Translations under genes and position numbers: made by a program
The notes under the pieces: generated by a model
Seen by the model: only the letters and a program-made list of their open reading frames with translations
What the model was told of the DNA's origin: nothing
The model's database searches: none
From: Streptomyces actuosus
GTDB taxonomy: Bacteria; Actinomycetota; Actinomycetes; Streptomycetales; Streptomycetaceae
Reading direction: 5' to 3'
Assembly: GCF_016921115.1 (NCBI RefSeq)
Contig: NZ_JAFFZS010000009.1
Coordinates: 1 to 64,000 of the forward strand
Length of the DNA: 64,000 bases
Shown: one piece after another, positions 1 through 8,426 of the stretch
Layout of the letters: each line of letters starts with the position of its first letter
How positions within the stretch are numbered: position 1 is the stretch's first letter

Positions 1-2
1 GC

Positions 3-113
3 GCCGGCCTGAGCCTCTACCACGTCGTCCGCGAGCTGCAGACACTCCTCGCGACCTGGACCGGCGCCTGCCCCACCTGCCACCGCGACATACCCACCCA
101 CACACCAACCTGA
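3..113 (+). CDS. 3' end of an unidentified gene (partial)
   Basis: An open frame enters from the left edge and stops at TGA 111-113, giving about 36 C-terminal residues that include a short CPTCH motif (C-x2-C-H) near the end. The codons carry G/C at third positions as expected for a real gene of this genome. The stop lies 10 bp before a large near-palindrome (124-293). A short terminal coding tail followed by a long inverted repeat fits the 3' end of an insertion-sequence transposase, but no family can be recognised from this fragment. It could equally be an unrelated small zinc-ribbon-ended protein. Confidence 0.4.
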   Translation, partial: AGLSLYHVVRELQTLLATWTGACPTCHRDIPTHTPT

Positions 114-123
114 CCAAGCACTA

Positions 124-293
124 CTAGTGCCGCGGCAGGCAACGTTCGCCCGTCAAGGAGCGGCGTCCGGTGCGTGCTCTCGGTGTGCCGGCCGGAAGCC
201 CTCGTACCGGGATGTACTCGGGCTTTCGTCCGGTGCAGCGAGAGTGGGTGCCGGGCGTCGCGACGGGGCGAACGTTGCCTGGTGCGGCACTAG
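124..293. repeat. 170-bp imperfect palindrome (inverted repeat)
   Basis: The outer arms start with CTAGTGCCGC and end with GCGGCACTAG. The outer 28 bp or so pair closely (left GGCAGGCAACGTTCGCCC, right GGGCGAACGTTGCC). The inner part also pairs at roughly three-quarters identity down to a small loop near 208-215, where left GGAAGCCC meets right GGGCTTTC. No gene lies inside it. It could be the terminal structure of an insertion sequence, a MITE-like element or a very strong transcription terminator. Confidence 0.7.
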
Positions 294-367
294 CTTGCTC
301 CTCGCGGCTCCTCGCAGCTCCTCGCTCCTTGCGACGTCGGGTGTCCGCCCGGCCTGCGGACGGCGCC

Positions 368-435
368 GCCGTCGCGACCCGCCCGCCGTCGCGACCCGCC
401 CGTCGTCGCGACACGCCCGCCGTCGCGACACGCCC
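368..435. repeat. 17-bp tandem repeat, four copies
   Basis: Four consecutive 17-bp units of the form GCCGTCGCGACCCGCCC occupy 368-435. The last two copies have ACGCCC in place of CCGCCC and the third begins GTCGTC. Each unit contains the palindrome TCGCGA. The array sits in a non-coding stretch (294-549) downstream of the lipoprotein gene at 550-1293. The rest of that stretch is GC-rich and shows no convincing gene. Confidence 0.75.
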
Positions 436-549
436 CGCCGCCCGACCCGGTCCGGCCGGCGCCGGGACCCGACGGATCACCCCGCGCGAGCCCGGCGGCG
501 CTCCGGCGTGCGGAGCCCGGCGTCGAAGTGGCCGGGCAGGGGCCGCAGG

Positions 550-1293
550 TCAGGCGTTCGGCAGCTGCTTGCCGTAGTCCACGGTGTCGTCCGGAGCCGG
601 CTGCTCGATGGTGAAGTCCTTGCCCCAGTCGGAGAAGACCAGCGTCCCGGCCCCACTCCCGCGGACCAGGCGCAGCGGGTAGGGCCGGCCCTCCAGGGAG
701 ACGTCGAGGGTGCCCCCGGAGCCCTGGTCGCCGGTGATGCGGATGGTGCGGACGCCGGACTGCTCGTGGTGGCCGTCGGTGGCGAGGGTGCCGTGCAGGG
801 TCAGCAGACCGTCGAGGAGGACGTCCTTGTCGGTGAACCCGCTGAACCGCTGGTACGCCGGGTCGGACCGGGGCACCTTGACGTACTTGCCCTCCAGCTT
901 GTCGGCGGCGGCGGAGTCCGCGCTGCCGCCCTTGCCGTCCTCGTGGGTCCAGAAGTCCGCGCCTGCCTTCAGGTACAGGTGCTCGCCGACCCGCAGCAAC
1001 TGGAAGGACTCCCCGTCCGAGGTGACCGAGCCGGAGCCGCCTCCGGACGTGAGGCGCATGTCGAGCTCGTAGGTGTGCGCGCCGGCGGCCACGGTGCCCG
1101 ACAGGTGCACGGCGGTGCCGGAGGCCGCGGCCTGCCTGGTCCTGCTCTGGATCTGCCCCGCCGTCAACTTCCCGACCCCGTTGGTGCCCGCGTCCGGGTC
1201 CCCTCCGCATCCCGTCGCTCCCGCGGCGACCAGGGCGCACAGTGCGCCGGCCAGCGCAGCCCGACGGATACGGCCCAGGGAAATCACGGTCAC
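550..1293 (-). CDS. Secreted lipoprotein, LolA/LprG-like fold
   Basis: A 247-residue protein starting at GTG 1293, preceded by a GAAAGG ribosome site. A longer frame to 1389 exists but lacks a good site and would bury the signal peptide. The N-terminus has RIRR, a hydrophobic run and Cys in GATGCGG, which fits lipid modification. The mature part (TAGQIQSRTRQAA, HLSGTV, then alternating beta-strand pattern to FTIEQP) resembles LolA/LppX-LprG type half-barrel lipoproteins that bind lipids or sense the envelope. It is divergent from the MgtE-N gene at 1508. The Mycobacterium sigE region also carries a lipoprotein gene near mrp. The fold is inferred from pattern only. Confidence 0.7.
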   Translation of the reverse strand: MTVISLGRIRRAALAGALCALVAAGATGCGGDPDAGTNGVGKLTAGQIQSRTRQAAASGTAVHLSGTVAAGAHTYELDMRLTSGGGSGSVTSDGESFQLLRVGEHLYLKAGADFWTHEDGKGGSADSAAADKLEGKYVKVPRSDPAYQRFSGFTDKDVLLDGLLTLHGTLATDGHHEQSGVRTIRITGDQGSGGTLDVSLEGRPYPLRLVRGSGAGTLVFSDWGKDFTIEQPAPDDTVDYGKQLPNA

Positions 1294-1507
1294 AGGCGCA
1301 GCTGCCTTTCGGGTGGGGTCCACGGCGGCGTACGGCAGCGTACCGGTGCCGCCCGGCCGATACGGAGTCAGCACGTCCGGACCCCTCACCAGGGCGGACC
1401 CGATCGGGACGGGCTAGCCTGAAGCCCGACACGGCGGGCAATCGAGAAATGGCACACCAGGAACGCGACGCAGCAGGAAGCCCTCCGCACGAAAAGGAAC
1501 GACCACC

Positions 1508-2797
1508 ATGGCAGCCGGTGCCCCGCGGATCTTCGTCTCGCACCTCTCCGGCGTCGCCGTCTTCGATCCCAACGGCGACCAGGTGGGCCGCGTGCGCGAC
1601 CTGGTCGTCATGCTCCGTGTGAGGCGGCGCCCGCCGCGGCTGCTCGGCCTGGTCGTCGAACTGTCCACGCGCCGCCGCATCTTCCTGCCGATGACCCGGG
1701 TCACCGGCATCGAGTCCGGCCAGGTCATCACCACCGGCGTGCTCAACGTCCGCCGCTTCGAGCAGCGGCCCACCGAGCGTCTCGTCTTCGGCGAGCTGCT
1801 CGACCGGCGCGTCACGCTGGAGGAAACGGGCGAGGAGGTCACCGTCCTGGACCTGTCGGTGCAGCAGCTGCCCGCCCGCCGCGACTGGGAGATCGACCGG
1901 ATCTTCGTCCGCAAGGGGAGGAAGTCCGGACCGCTCAGGCGCAGCAAGGGGGAGACGATCACCGTCGAGTGGTCCCAGGTGACCGGCTTCTCGCTGGAGG
2001 AGCAGGGGCAGGGCGCCGAGAGCCTCCTCGCCACCTTCGAGCAGCTGCGCCCCGCCGACCTCGCCAACGTCCTGCACCATCTGTCCGCCAAGCGGCGCGC
2101 CGAGGTCGCCGCCGCCCTCGACGACGACCGCCTCGCCGACGTGCTGGAGGAGCTCCCGGAGGACGACCAGATCGAGATCCTCGGCAAGCTGAAGGAGGAG
2201 CGCGCCGCGGACGTCCTGGAGGCGATGGACCCCGACGACGCCGCCGACCTGCTCAGCGAGCTGCCCGAGGACGAGCAGGAGCGGCTGCTGAGCCTGATGC
2301 AGCCGGCCGACGCGGCCGACATGCGGCGCCTGATGTCGTACGAGGAGCACACCGCGGGCGGCCTGATGACGACCGAGCCGATCGTGCTGCGCCCCGACTC
2401 CACCGTCGCCGACGCGCTCGCCCGGGTCCGCAACGCCGACCTGTCCCCCGCGCTCGCCGCGCAGGTCTACGTGTGCCGGCCGCCCGACGAGACGCCGACC
2501 GGCAAGTACCTGGGCACGGTCCACTTCCAGCGCCTGCTGCGCGACCCGCCCTACACCCTGGTCTCCTCCCTGGTCGACCAGGACCTGCAGCCCCTCTCCC
2601 CGGACGACGCGCTGCCGGTCGTCGCCGGGTTCTTCGCCACGTACGACATGGTCGCGGCGCCCGTCGTCGACGAGTCGGGCTCCCTGCTGGGCGCGGTGAC
2701 GGTCGACGACGTGCTGGACCACATGCTGCCCGACGACTGGCGCGAGACGGAGTTCCACCTCGACGAGGGCCAGGGGGTGGCGCCGCATGGCACCTGA
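1508..2797 (+). CDS. MgtE N-domain/CBS-domain protein with N-terminal PRC-like barrel
   Basis: A 429-residue soluble protein. Residues 1-75 look like a PRC-barrel (IFVSHLSGVAVFDPNG, then VGRVRDLVV). About 165-285 is an MgtE intracellular N domain of repeated helices (LRPADLANVLHHL, EELPEDDQIEIL, MDPDDAADLLSELPEDEQ). About 285-415 is a CBS pair (GGLMTTEPIVLRPDSTV, GAVTVDDVLDHMLPDDW). The five-helix membrane channel of a true MgtE magnesium transporter is absent, so it is probably a cytosolic Mg2+- or nucleotide-sensing partner. The start is ATG 1508 after AAGGAA. It overlaps the following DUF1003 gene by 11 bp, and Mycobacterium Rv1232c/Rv1231c have the same pairing. Confidence 0.85.
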   Translation: MAAGAPRIFVSHLSGVAVFDPNGDQVGRVRDLVVMLRVRRRPPRLLGLVVELSTRRRIFLPMTRVTGIESGQVITTGVLNVRRFEQRPTERLVFGELLDRRVTLEETGEEVTVLDLSVQQLPARRDWEIDRIFVRKGRKSGPLRRSKGETITVEWSQVTGFSLEEQGQGAESLLATFEQLRPADLANVLHHLSAKRRAEVAAALDDDRLADVLEELPEDDQIEILGKLKEERAADVLEAMDPDDAADLLSELPEDEQERLLSLMQPADAADMRRLMSYEEHTAGGLMTTEPIVLRPDSTVADALARVRNADLSPALAAQVYVCRPPDETPTGKYLGTVHFQRLLRDPPYTLVSSLVDQDLQPLSPDDALPVVAGFFATYDMVAAPVVDESGSLLGAVTVDDVLDHMLPDDWRETEFHLDEGQGVAPHGT

Positions 2798-3401
2798 GCG
2801 CGACGGCGGCCGGGAGGCCGCGCGGGAACGGAGCCCGGCCGGGGCCACCGCCGCCGGCCGGCCCCGCACCCGGCTCGACCAGCCGCGGTCGCCGCGGCGC
2901 CGGCTGCTGCCCGAGTGGGACCCTGAGGCCTTCGGCCGGCTCTCCGAGAAGATCGCCCGCTTCCTCGGCACGGGACGGTTCATCGTCTGGATGACCGTCG
3001 CCATCGTGCTGTGGGTGCTGTGGAACATCGCCGCGCCCCGCGACCTGCGCTTCGACCAGTACCCGTTCATCTTCCTGACGCTGATGCTGTCCCTCCAGGC
3101 CTCGTACGCGGCCCCGCTGATCCTGCTCGCGCAGAACCGGCAGGACGACCGCGACCGGGTCAACCTCGAACAGGACCGCAAGCAGAACGAACGCTCCATC
3201 GCCGACACCGAGTACCTCACCCGGGAGATCGCCGCCCTGCGCATCGGGCTCGGCGAGGTCGCCACCCGGGACTGGATCCGCTCCGAGCTCCAGGACCTGC
3301 TGAGAGACCTGGAAGGGCGGCACAACGGCCACCACGAGCCGGACGGATTCCACACAGTCCCGGCAGAACGGTCGCCGGGACGTGACGCAGAAGACCGCTG
3401 A
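2787..3401 (+). CDS. DUF1003 family membrane protein
   Basis: A 204-residue protein whose ATG lies inside the end of the upstream gene (11-bp overlap), implying translational coupling. The first 45 residues are charged and Arg/Pro-rich. Two hydrophobic helices follow (FIVWMTVAIVLWVLW and FIFLTLMLSLQASYAAPLIL), then the family-typical QNRQDDRDR turn and a charged, probably coiled C-terminal tail (LTREIAALRIGLGEV). The function of DUF1003 is unknown. Its coupling to an MgtE-N/CBS protein suggests the pair works as one membrane-associated ion or envelope sensor, which is inference. Confidence 0.85.
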   Translation: MAPERDGGREAARERSPAGATAAGRPRTRLDQPRSPRRRLLPEWDPEAFGRLSEKIARFLGTGRFIVWMTVAIVLWVLWNIAAPRDLRFDQYPFIFLTLMLSLQASYAAPLILLAQNRQDDRDRVNLEQDRKQNERSIADTEYLTREIAALRIGLGEVATRDWIRSELQDLLRDLEGRHNGHHEPDGFHTVPAERSPGRDAEDR

Positions 3402-3444
3402 CGGGCTTTCCGGGGCACGGCTACCGAGCCGTACCATCGACCCT

Positions 3445-4578
3445 ATGGCTAGCGAAGACGCGGTGCGCGAGGCACTGGCGACGGTGAACGACCCCGAGAT
3501 CAACCGACCCATCACCGAGCTCGGGATGGTCAAATCGGTGGAGATCGGCGAGGACGGAGCGGTCGCGGTCACCGTGTACCTGACGGTCTCCGGCTGCCCC
3601 ATGCGCGACACGATCACCCAGCGCGTCACTGACGCGGTCTCCCGGGTCGAGGGCGTCACCCGCGTGGACGTCACGCTCGACGTGATGAGCGACGAGCAGC
3701 GCAAGGAGCTGGCGGCGGCGCTGCGCGGCGGCCAGACCGAGCGCGAGGTCCCCTTCGCCAAGCCGGGCAGTCTCACCCGCGTCTACGCGGTCGCGTCCGG
3801 CAAGGGCGGCGTCGGCAAGTCGTCGGTGACGGTGAACCTGGCCGCGGCCATGGCGGCCGACGGCCTGAAGGTCGGCGTCGTCGACGCCGACATCTACGGC
3901 CACAGCGTGCCGCGCATGCTCGGCGCGGACGGCCGTCCCACCCAGGTCGAGAACATGATCATGCCGCCGTCGGCGAACGGTGTGAAGGTCATCTCCATCG
4001 GCATGTTCACCCCGGGCAACGCCCCGGTCGTCTGGCGCGGCCCGATGCTCCACCGTGCCCTCCAGCAGTTCCTGGCGGACGTCTACTGGGGCGACCTCGA
4101 CGTGCTTCTGCTGGACCTCCCGCCCGGCACCGGCGACATCGCCATCTCCGTGGCGCAGCTGGTCCCCAACGCCGAGATCCTGGTCGTGACGACCCCGCAG
4201 CAGGCCGCCGCGGAGGTCGCCGAGCGGGCGGGCTCCATCGCCGTGCAGACCCACCAGAAGATCGTCGGCGTCGTCGAGAACATGTCCGGCCTGCCCTGCC
4301 CGCACTGCGGTGAGATGGTCGACGTCTTCGGCACCGGTGGCGGCCAGGTCGTCGCCGACGGCCTGACGCGCACCACGGGCGCGTCGGTGCCGGTCCTCGG
4401 CTCCATCCCGATCGACGTCCGCCTGCGCGAGGGCGGTGACGAGGGCAAGCCGGTCGTGCTGACGGACCCGGACTCGCCCGCGGGATCCGCCCTGCGGGCG
4501 ATCGCGGGCAAGCTGGGCGGACGGCAGCGGGGCCTGTCGGGCCTGTCCCTGGGGATCACCCCGAAGAACAAGTTCTGA
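3445..4578 (+). CDS. mrp: Mrp/ApbC-type Fe-S cluster carrier ATPase
   Basis: A 377-residue protein beginning MASEDAVREAL at ATG 3445. A frame from 3382 exists but is rejected because homologues start at this MIP18/DUF59 domain. Residues 1-95 form the DUF59 domain (DPEINRPITELGMV). The deviant Walker A GKGGVGKSS begins near residue 119, followed by DADIYGHSVPRMLG and DLPPGTGD. A C-terminal CPHC pair (near 284-287) is the cluster-binding site expected for scaffold or carrier function in cytosolic [4Fe-4S] assembly. Mrp lies close to the sigE-htrA-tatB group here, as it does in mycobacteria. Confidence 0.95.
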   Translation: MASEDAVREALATVNDPEINRPITELGMVKSVEIGEDGAVAVTVYLTVSGCPMRDTITQRVTDAVSRVEGVTRVDVTLDVMSDEQRKELAAALRGGQTEREVPFAKPGSLTRVYAVASGKGGVGKSSVTVNLAAAMAADGLKVGVVDADIYGHSVPRMLGADGRPTQVENMIMPPSANGVKVISIGMFTPGNAPVVWRGPMLHRALQQFLADVYWGDLDVLLLDLPPGTGDIAISVAQLVPNAEILVVTTPQQAAAEVAERAGSIAVQTHQKIVGVVENMSGLPCPHCGEMVDVFGTGGGQVVADGLTRTTGASVPVLGSIPIDVRLREGGDEGKPVVLTDPDSPAGSALRAIAGKLGGRQRGLSGLSLGITPKNKF

Positions 4579-4856
4579 TCAGGACGGGCCCGGTCCCTGC
4601 GGTTCGGCGGCGCCTCGAAGCGGCGCGGGGAACCGGGCGACCTGCCACGACGGCACCGCGGGCGACGGATGCCGTGTCGCGGTGCGTCCGGCGCGGAGCG
4701 CTCGGCCCCGCCGTACCCCGGTCGGGACGGACGGGTTCCGGTCCGCGTCGTTCCGGGGCGGCGCGCCCCTGCGGGCGCCGGGCCCCGGCGCCCGGGATGC
4801 CGCCCGGGGTGTCGCCCGGCCCGCAGCCGGGCCAGGGCCTCGGCCGGTACGGGAAA

Positions 4857-4882
4857 GGGGCGCCGCGACCGATCGGCGCCCC
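4857..4882 (-). terminator. Candidate terminator after the 4888-5547 gene
   Basis: The perfect arms GGGGCGCC (4857-4864) and GGCGCCCC (4875-4882) lie 6 bp beyond the stop of the minus-strand gene. The whole gap 4579-4887 between convergent genes is GC-rich and holds further stem-loops, notably CGGGCGCCGGG against CCCGGCGCCCG at 4772-4794, which may end mrp transcription. No gene is seen in the gap. Confidence 0.5.
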
Positions 4883-4887
4883 CGGTG

Positions 4888-5547
4888 TCATGCGTAGGCC
4901 GCGATGTCCTTGATCTGGGCGAAGCCCAGGCCGTAAGCGCTCATGCCTCTGCCATAGGCGCCGATGAGCACGCCCTGCCGGGTCGCCCCGGCGAGCACCC
5001 AGCCGAACTCGGACTCGCGGTAGTGGAACGGCGTCGGCACGCCGTCCACCGGCAGGGACAGCATCGACCAGTCCGAGCCGTCGAGGTCGTCGGCCAGCGC
5101 CCACGCCGTCTCCGTCTGCTGCTCCAGCCAGTCGTCCCGCAGACTGTGGTCCATCTGGCCCGGCCAGGTGAAGGACAGCAGCCCCACCCCGGCGAGCCAC
5201 GCCGCCGAGGAGACCGTCGTGGCCTCCAGCAGCCCCGTGCCGTCGGCGCTGCGCCGGGACGGGTTCGCCGCGACGGTCACCACGACCGCGAACCGCTCCC
5301 GCTCCTCCGCCGTCGCCTCGGTGCGTACGGAGGGTTCGTCGCCGTGCCCGATGGACCCGTGCTCGACGGCCCCGTCGGCCGCCGTACCGACCTGCATCAG
5401 CCAGCGCGGCCCCGTGAACGCCTCGTCGAGGCCGTACCACGGGAAGGGCGCTCTCAGGTAGCCGTCGACCGTGCGCCGGGCGGAGGGGACCTGTTGTCCG
5501 CCCTCCGCGTCCGGCGCCTGCGCGACAGCCCCACTCGTCGTCTCCAT
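4888..5547 (-). CDS. Conserved hypothetical protein
   Basis: A 219-residue protein. The start ATG 5547 (METTSGAVAQ) is chosen because GAGGAGG precedes it at normal spacing; the longer frame to 5661 has no such site. There is no signal peptide or membrane helix. Recognisable stretches are DGYLRAPFPWYGLDEAFTGP, FAVVVTVAANPSRR and LLSFTWPGQMD, in a regular alpha/beta pattern ending FAQIKDIAAYA. No family is recognised. It lies downstream of tatB on the same strand with a 241-bp gap, so it may be transcribed separately. Confidence 0.75.
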   Translation of the reverse strand: METTSGAVAQAPDAEGGQQVPSARRTVDGYLRAPFPWYGLDEAFTGPRWLMQVGTAADGAVEHGSIGHGDEPSVRTEATAEERERFAVVVTVAANPSRRSADGTGLLEATTVSSAAWLAGVGLLSFTWPGQMDHSLRDDWLEQQTETAWALADDLDGSDWSMLSLPVDGVPTPFHYRESEFGWVLAGATRQGVLIGAYGRGMSAYGLGFAQIKDIAAYA

Positions 5548-5788
5548 GTGCCCGGACGCCTCCTCGCTCTCGTCGGACCGGCGCGGCCCGCCCCCCATCG
5601 GGCGTACTCCTCCGGTCCGCACAACAACTCGGCAGCATATCGACCCTGCTCCGGGCAGCACGGAAACCGCCCGGCGCGCGGGGCGTCCGGGCGGCGCGTT
5701 CAGGCCGTGCGAGGCTGCCGGAAGGTATGAAACACGTCACGTGGGGCGGGGGGTGCGCCCCGGTCCACGACTGCTGCGCGGTCCCGGC

Positions 5789-6226
5789 TCAGGTGGCGTC
5801 CGCGTCGAACGGGGGGCGATCGTCCTTGGCGGGGGCCTCGGGCTTCTTGGTCATGTCGACGCGCCCGGCCGAAGGGCCGGCGGCGGACGCCGGTGCCTCC
5901 GCTTCGCGGCTGTGGACGGCATCCGTGACCTCGGCCATCTCCTTCTTCAGGTCGAAGCCGTTGCGGATCTCCTTCAGCCCCAGCTCTTCGTTGTCCAGCT
6001 GCTTGCGGATGAAGGTCTTGGGGTTGAGGTCCTCGAACTCGAAGTCCTTGAACTCCGGGCCCAGCTCGCTGCGGATGTCCTGCTTGGCACTCTCGGAGAA
6101 CTCGCGGATCTTCCGGATCGTGCGGGTCACGTCCTGGATGACCTTCGGAAGCTTGTCCGGACCGAAGACGAGCACGGCGAGGACAACGAGCGTGACCACC
6201 TCGAGCGGTCCTATGTCATTGAACAC
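5789..6226 (-). CDS. tatB: Sec-independent (Tat) translocase subunit TatB
   Basis: A 145-residue protein starting at GTG 6226 after AAGGAG. The N-terminus MFNDIGPLEVVTLVVLAVLV is the single TatB transmembrane helix, followed by the FGPDKLPKV hinge and the amphipathic helix VIQDVTRTIRKIREF typical of TatA/B. The charged C-terminal region is long, as in TatB rather than TatA. TatB forms the Tat substrate receptor with TatC. tatA and tatC are not in this window. It follows the HtrA gene on the same strand with a 193-bp gap, the same order as in M. tuberculosis (htrA-tatB). Confidence 0.92.
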   Translation of the reverse strand: MFNDIGPLEVVTLVVLAVLVFGPDKLPKVIQDVTRTIRKIREFSESAKQDIRSELGPEFKDFEFEDLNPKTFIRKQLDNEELGLKEIRNGFDLKKEMAEVTDAVHSREAEAPASAAGPSAGRVDMTKKPEAPAKDDRPPFDADAT

Positions 6227-6419
6227 CTGAAGCTCCTTGGATGTCCTCGGCCGCATCCACGGTACCTGTCGTATCGGTGCACCCGGTACCGTCCCGAGGT
6301 GTGGGCGTGGGCGTGGCCGGACGGTTTTCCGCGTTTTTTGCCGAGGGCCGGGCGGGTGCAGGGCGGCGGCCGGGCGGGAGGCCCGCCGGCGGCGTTCTCG
6401 TCGGTCCGCGGCGGGCCCG

Positions 6420-8291
6420 TCAGCCGCCGCCGGACGATCCGAGCGTCAGGGAGACCTTTCGCTGCCGGCCGCCGCGTTCCAGGGTGAGCTCCAGGCGGTC
6501 GCCGGGGCGGTGGGCGCGGGTCTTGACGATGAGTTCCTCACCCGAGTGGACGCGCTGGCCGTCGACGGACGTGATGACGTCGCCCGGCTCGATGCCCGCC
6601 CGGTCCCCGGGGCCGCCGGTACTGACGGCGGGCCCGCCGTTGCTCCCCCGGTCGTCGACGCGGGCGCCGTCACCGCTGTAGTCCAGGTCGAGGGTGATGC
6701 CGATGACGGGGTGCGTGGCCCTGCCGGTGTCGATCAGTTCCTCTGCGACGCGCTTGCCCTGGTTGATGGGGATGGCGAAGCCGAGCCCGATGGAACCGGC
6801 CTGCCCGCCGTCGCTGTCGGAACCGCCGTCGGCGGAGCGGATGGCGGAGTTGATGCCGATGACACGGGCCCGGGAGTCGAGGAGGGGGCCGCCGGAGTTG
6901 CCGGGGTTGATGGGCGCGTCGGTCTGCAGCGCGTCGACGTAGGACACGTCGCTGCCGTCGCCCTTTTCGCCGCCCGCCGTGATGGGCCGTTCCCTGGCGC
7001 TGATGATGCCGGAGGTGACGGTGCCCTCCAGGTCGAAGGGGGCGCCGATGGCCACGACGGGGTCCCCGACCCGGACGTTGTCGGAGTTGCCGAGCGGCAG
7101 CGGCCGCAGGCCCTTGACGCCGGTGACCTTGACGACGGCGAGGTCGTAGCCGGCGTCGCGGCCGACGACCTCGGCGTCGGCGGTCTGCCCGCCGTTGAAG
7201 ACGACGGTTATGACGCCGTCGCCACCGGCCGGTTCGACGACGTGGTTGTTGGTGAGGATGTGGCCCCGGGTGTCGAGCACGAATCCGGTGCCGGTGCCCG
7301 CCGACTCGGAGCCGCTGACGTGCAGGGTCACCACGCTGGGCAGGGCCCGTGCGGCGATGCCCGCCACACTGTCCGGGGCCCGCCCGGCGGGTTCCTTCCC
7401 GGCCTGCGGCAGCTCGATGCCGCCCACGCCGCCGTTGCGCTCCAGGTACACCCCCACGGCCCCGCCGACGAGGCCGGACACCAGCGCGAGCGCGAGCGCC
7501 GCGCCCACGACTCCCCCGCGCCGGCGCCGGCGTCGGCGCTGCTCGTTCTCGGCGCCGGCCCCGTTGTGCTGCAGCGGCGCGCTCCGCGCGACCGCCCACG
7601 GGTCGTAGCGGCGCCAGGGGTCCGTCGGGGCGCCGGGGGCGTGCTCGGTCGAGGGCGACGCCCCGGGCGCCGTGGAGGCTGCCGCCGCCGGGGAGGCCGG
7701 GGCCGCTCCTGCCGGGGTGCCGGGGACGGGGGGCTGCCCCACGGAGGCGTCGGGGCCGAACGGCTGCCCCGCGGACGCGGCAGGGCCGGGGAGGGGGCCC
7801 GCGGGGACGACCGGACCGGAGACGACCGGACCCGCGGGGACGACCGGGCCGGGGCCCGGTGCCGCGGGCGGGAGGGACTCGTGCGCCGGGGGTACGGGCA
7901 GCGGTGTGCCGTGGGCCGGGGTCGCCGCGGGGTGCTGCACGGGCGGGGCGGGCGCCCAGGGGCCCGGCTCACCGTAGGGCGGGGTGTTGTAGGGGTCGGG
8001 GTCGTGCAGGGGCACGGAACGCTCGGCGGACGCCTCGGAGACCACCTCGGAGGCCGCCTGCGCGGGTGCGGCGGCGGCGACCGGTTCCCCGCCCGCGGGC
8101 CCGTCAGCGCCGGACGGGCCCTCCAGCAGGAAGTCCCCGTCCGTTCCGTCGACGGATCGGCCGTCGGCGCCCGTGGGGCGCTCCAGGGCGTAGTCGCCCT
8201 CGGCCCGGCCGCCCGCCGTCGCCGGTTCCGGGGCCGACTCGGTGTACCCGGTGCCGGTCGGCGGGTCCTGCGTGGGCTTCCCCTCGTTCAT
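6420..8291 (-). CDS. htrA: Membrane-anchored HtrA-type serine protease with PDZ domain
   Basis: A 623-residue protein starting at ATG 8291 after GGGGAGAG. Residues 1-250 are Pro/Ala/Gly-rich, disordered and cytoplasmic. An Arg-rich stop (RRRRRRR) precedes one transmembrane helix near 260-280. The extracytoplasmic trypsin-like domain has His in TNNHVV (about 350), Asp in AGYDLAVVKV (about 382) and Ser in PGNSGGPLL (about 463), so the triad is complete. A C-terminal PDZ domain (GDVITSVDGQRVHSGEEL) follows. Such proteases degrade or refold misfolded envelope proteins. It lies 28 bp downstream of the anti-sigma gene end relative to its own reading direction (135-bp gap), consistent with a SigE regulon member. 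Confidence 0.93.
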   Translation of the reverse strand: MNEGKPTQDPPTGTGYTESAPEPATAGGRAEGDYALERPTGADGRSVDGTDGDFLLEGPSGADGPAGGEPVAAAAPAQAASEVVSEASAERSVPLHDPDPYNTPPYGEPGPWAPAPPVQHPAATPAHGTPLPVPPAHESLPPAAPGPGPVVPAGPVVSGPVVPAGPLPGPAASAGQPFGPDASVGQPPVPGTPAGAAPASPAAAASTAPGASPSTEHAPGAPTDPWRRYDPWAVARSAPLQHNGAGAENEQRRRRRRRGGVVGAALALALVSGLVGGAVGVYLERNGGVGGIELPQAGKEPAGRAPDSVAGIAARALPSVVTLHVSGSESAGTGTGFVLDTRGHILTNNHVVEPAGGDGVITVVFNGGQTADAEVVGRDAGYDLAVVKVTGVKGLRPLPLGNSDNVRVGDPVVAIGAPFDLEGTVTSGIISARERPITAGGEKGDGSDVSYVDALQTDAPINPGNSGGPLLDSRARVIGINSAIRSADGGSDSDGGQAGSIGLGFAIPINQGKRVAEELIDTGRATHPVIGITLDLDYSGDGARVDDRGSNGGPAVSTGGPGDRAGIEPGDVITSVDGQRVHSGEELIVKTRAHRPGDRLELTLERGGRQRKVSLTLGSSGGG

Positions 8292-8426
8292 GCTCTCCCC
8301 ACAGCTGGCCGCGGCACGGCGGCGTCGGCGCCGGCCGCGGATCGTCCGTGCCGCGCCCGACTGCGTGACGGGGGCGCGGCTCACCCGGGGATTCAACCAG
8401 GTTCGCGGCCCCCCGCGCAGGGCCGG

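Noticed and set aside
290..3418. 1042-residue open frame on the minus strand
   Set aside because: It runs antisense through the MgtE-N and DUF1003 genes and is Arg/Pro-rich; a composition shadow of high-GC coding sequence.
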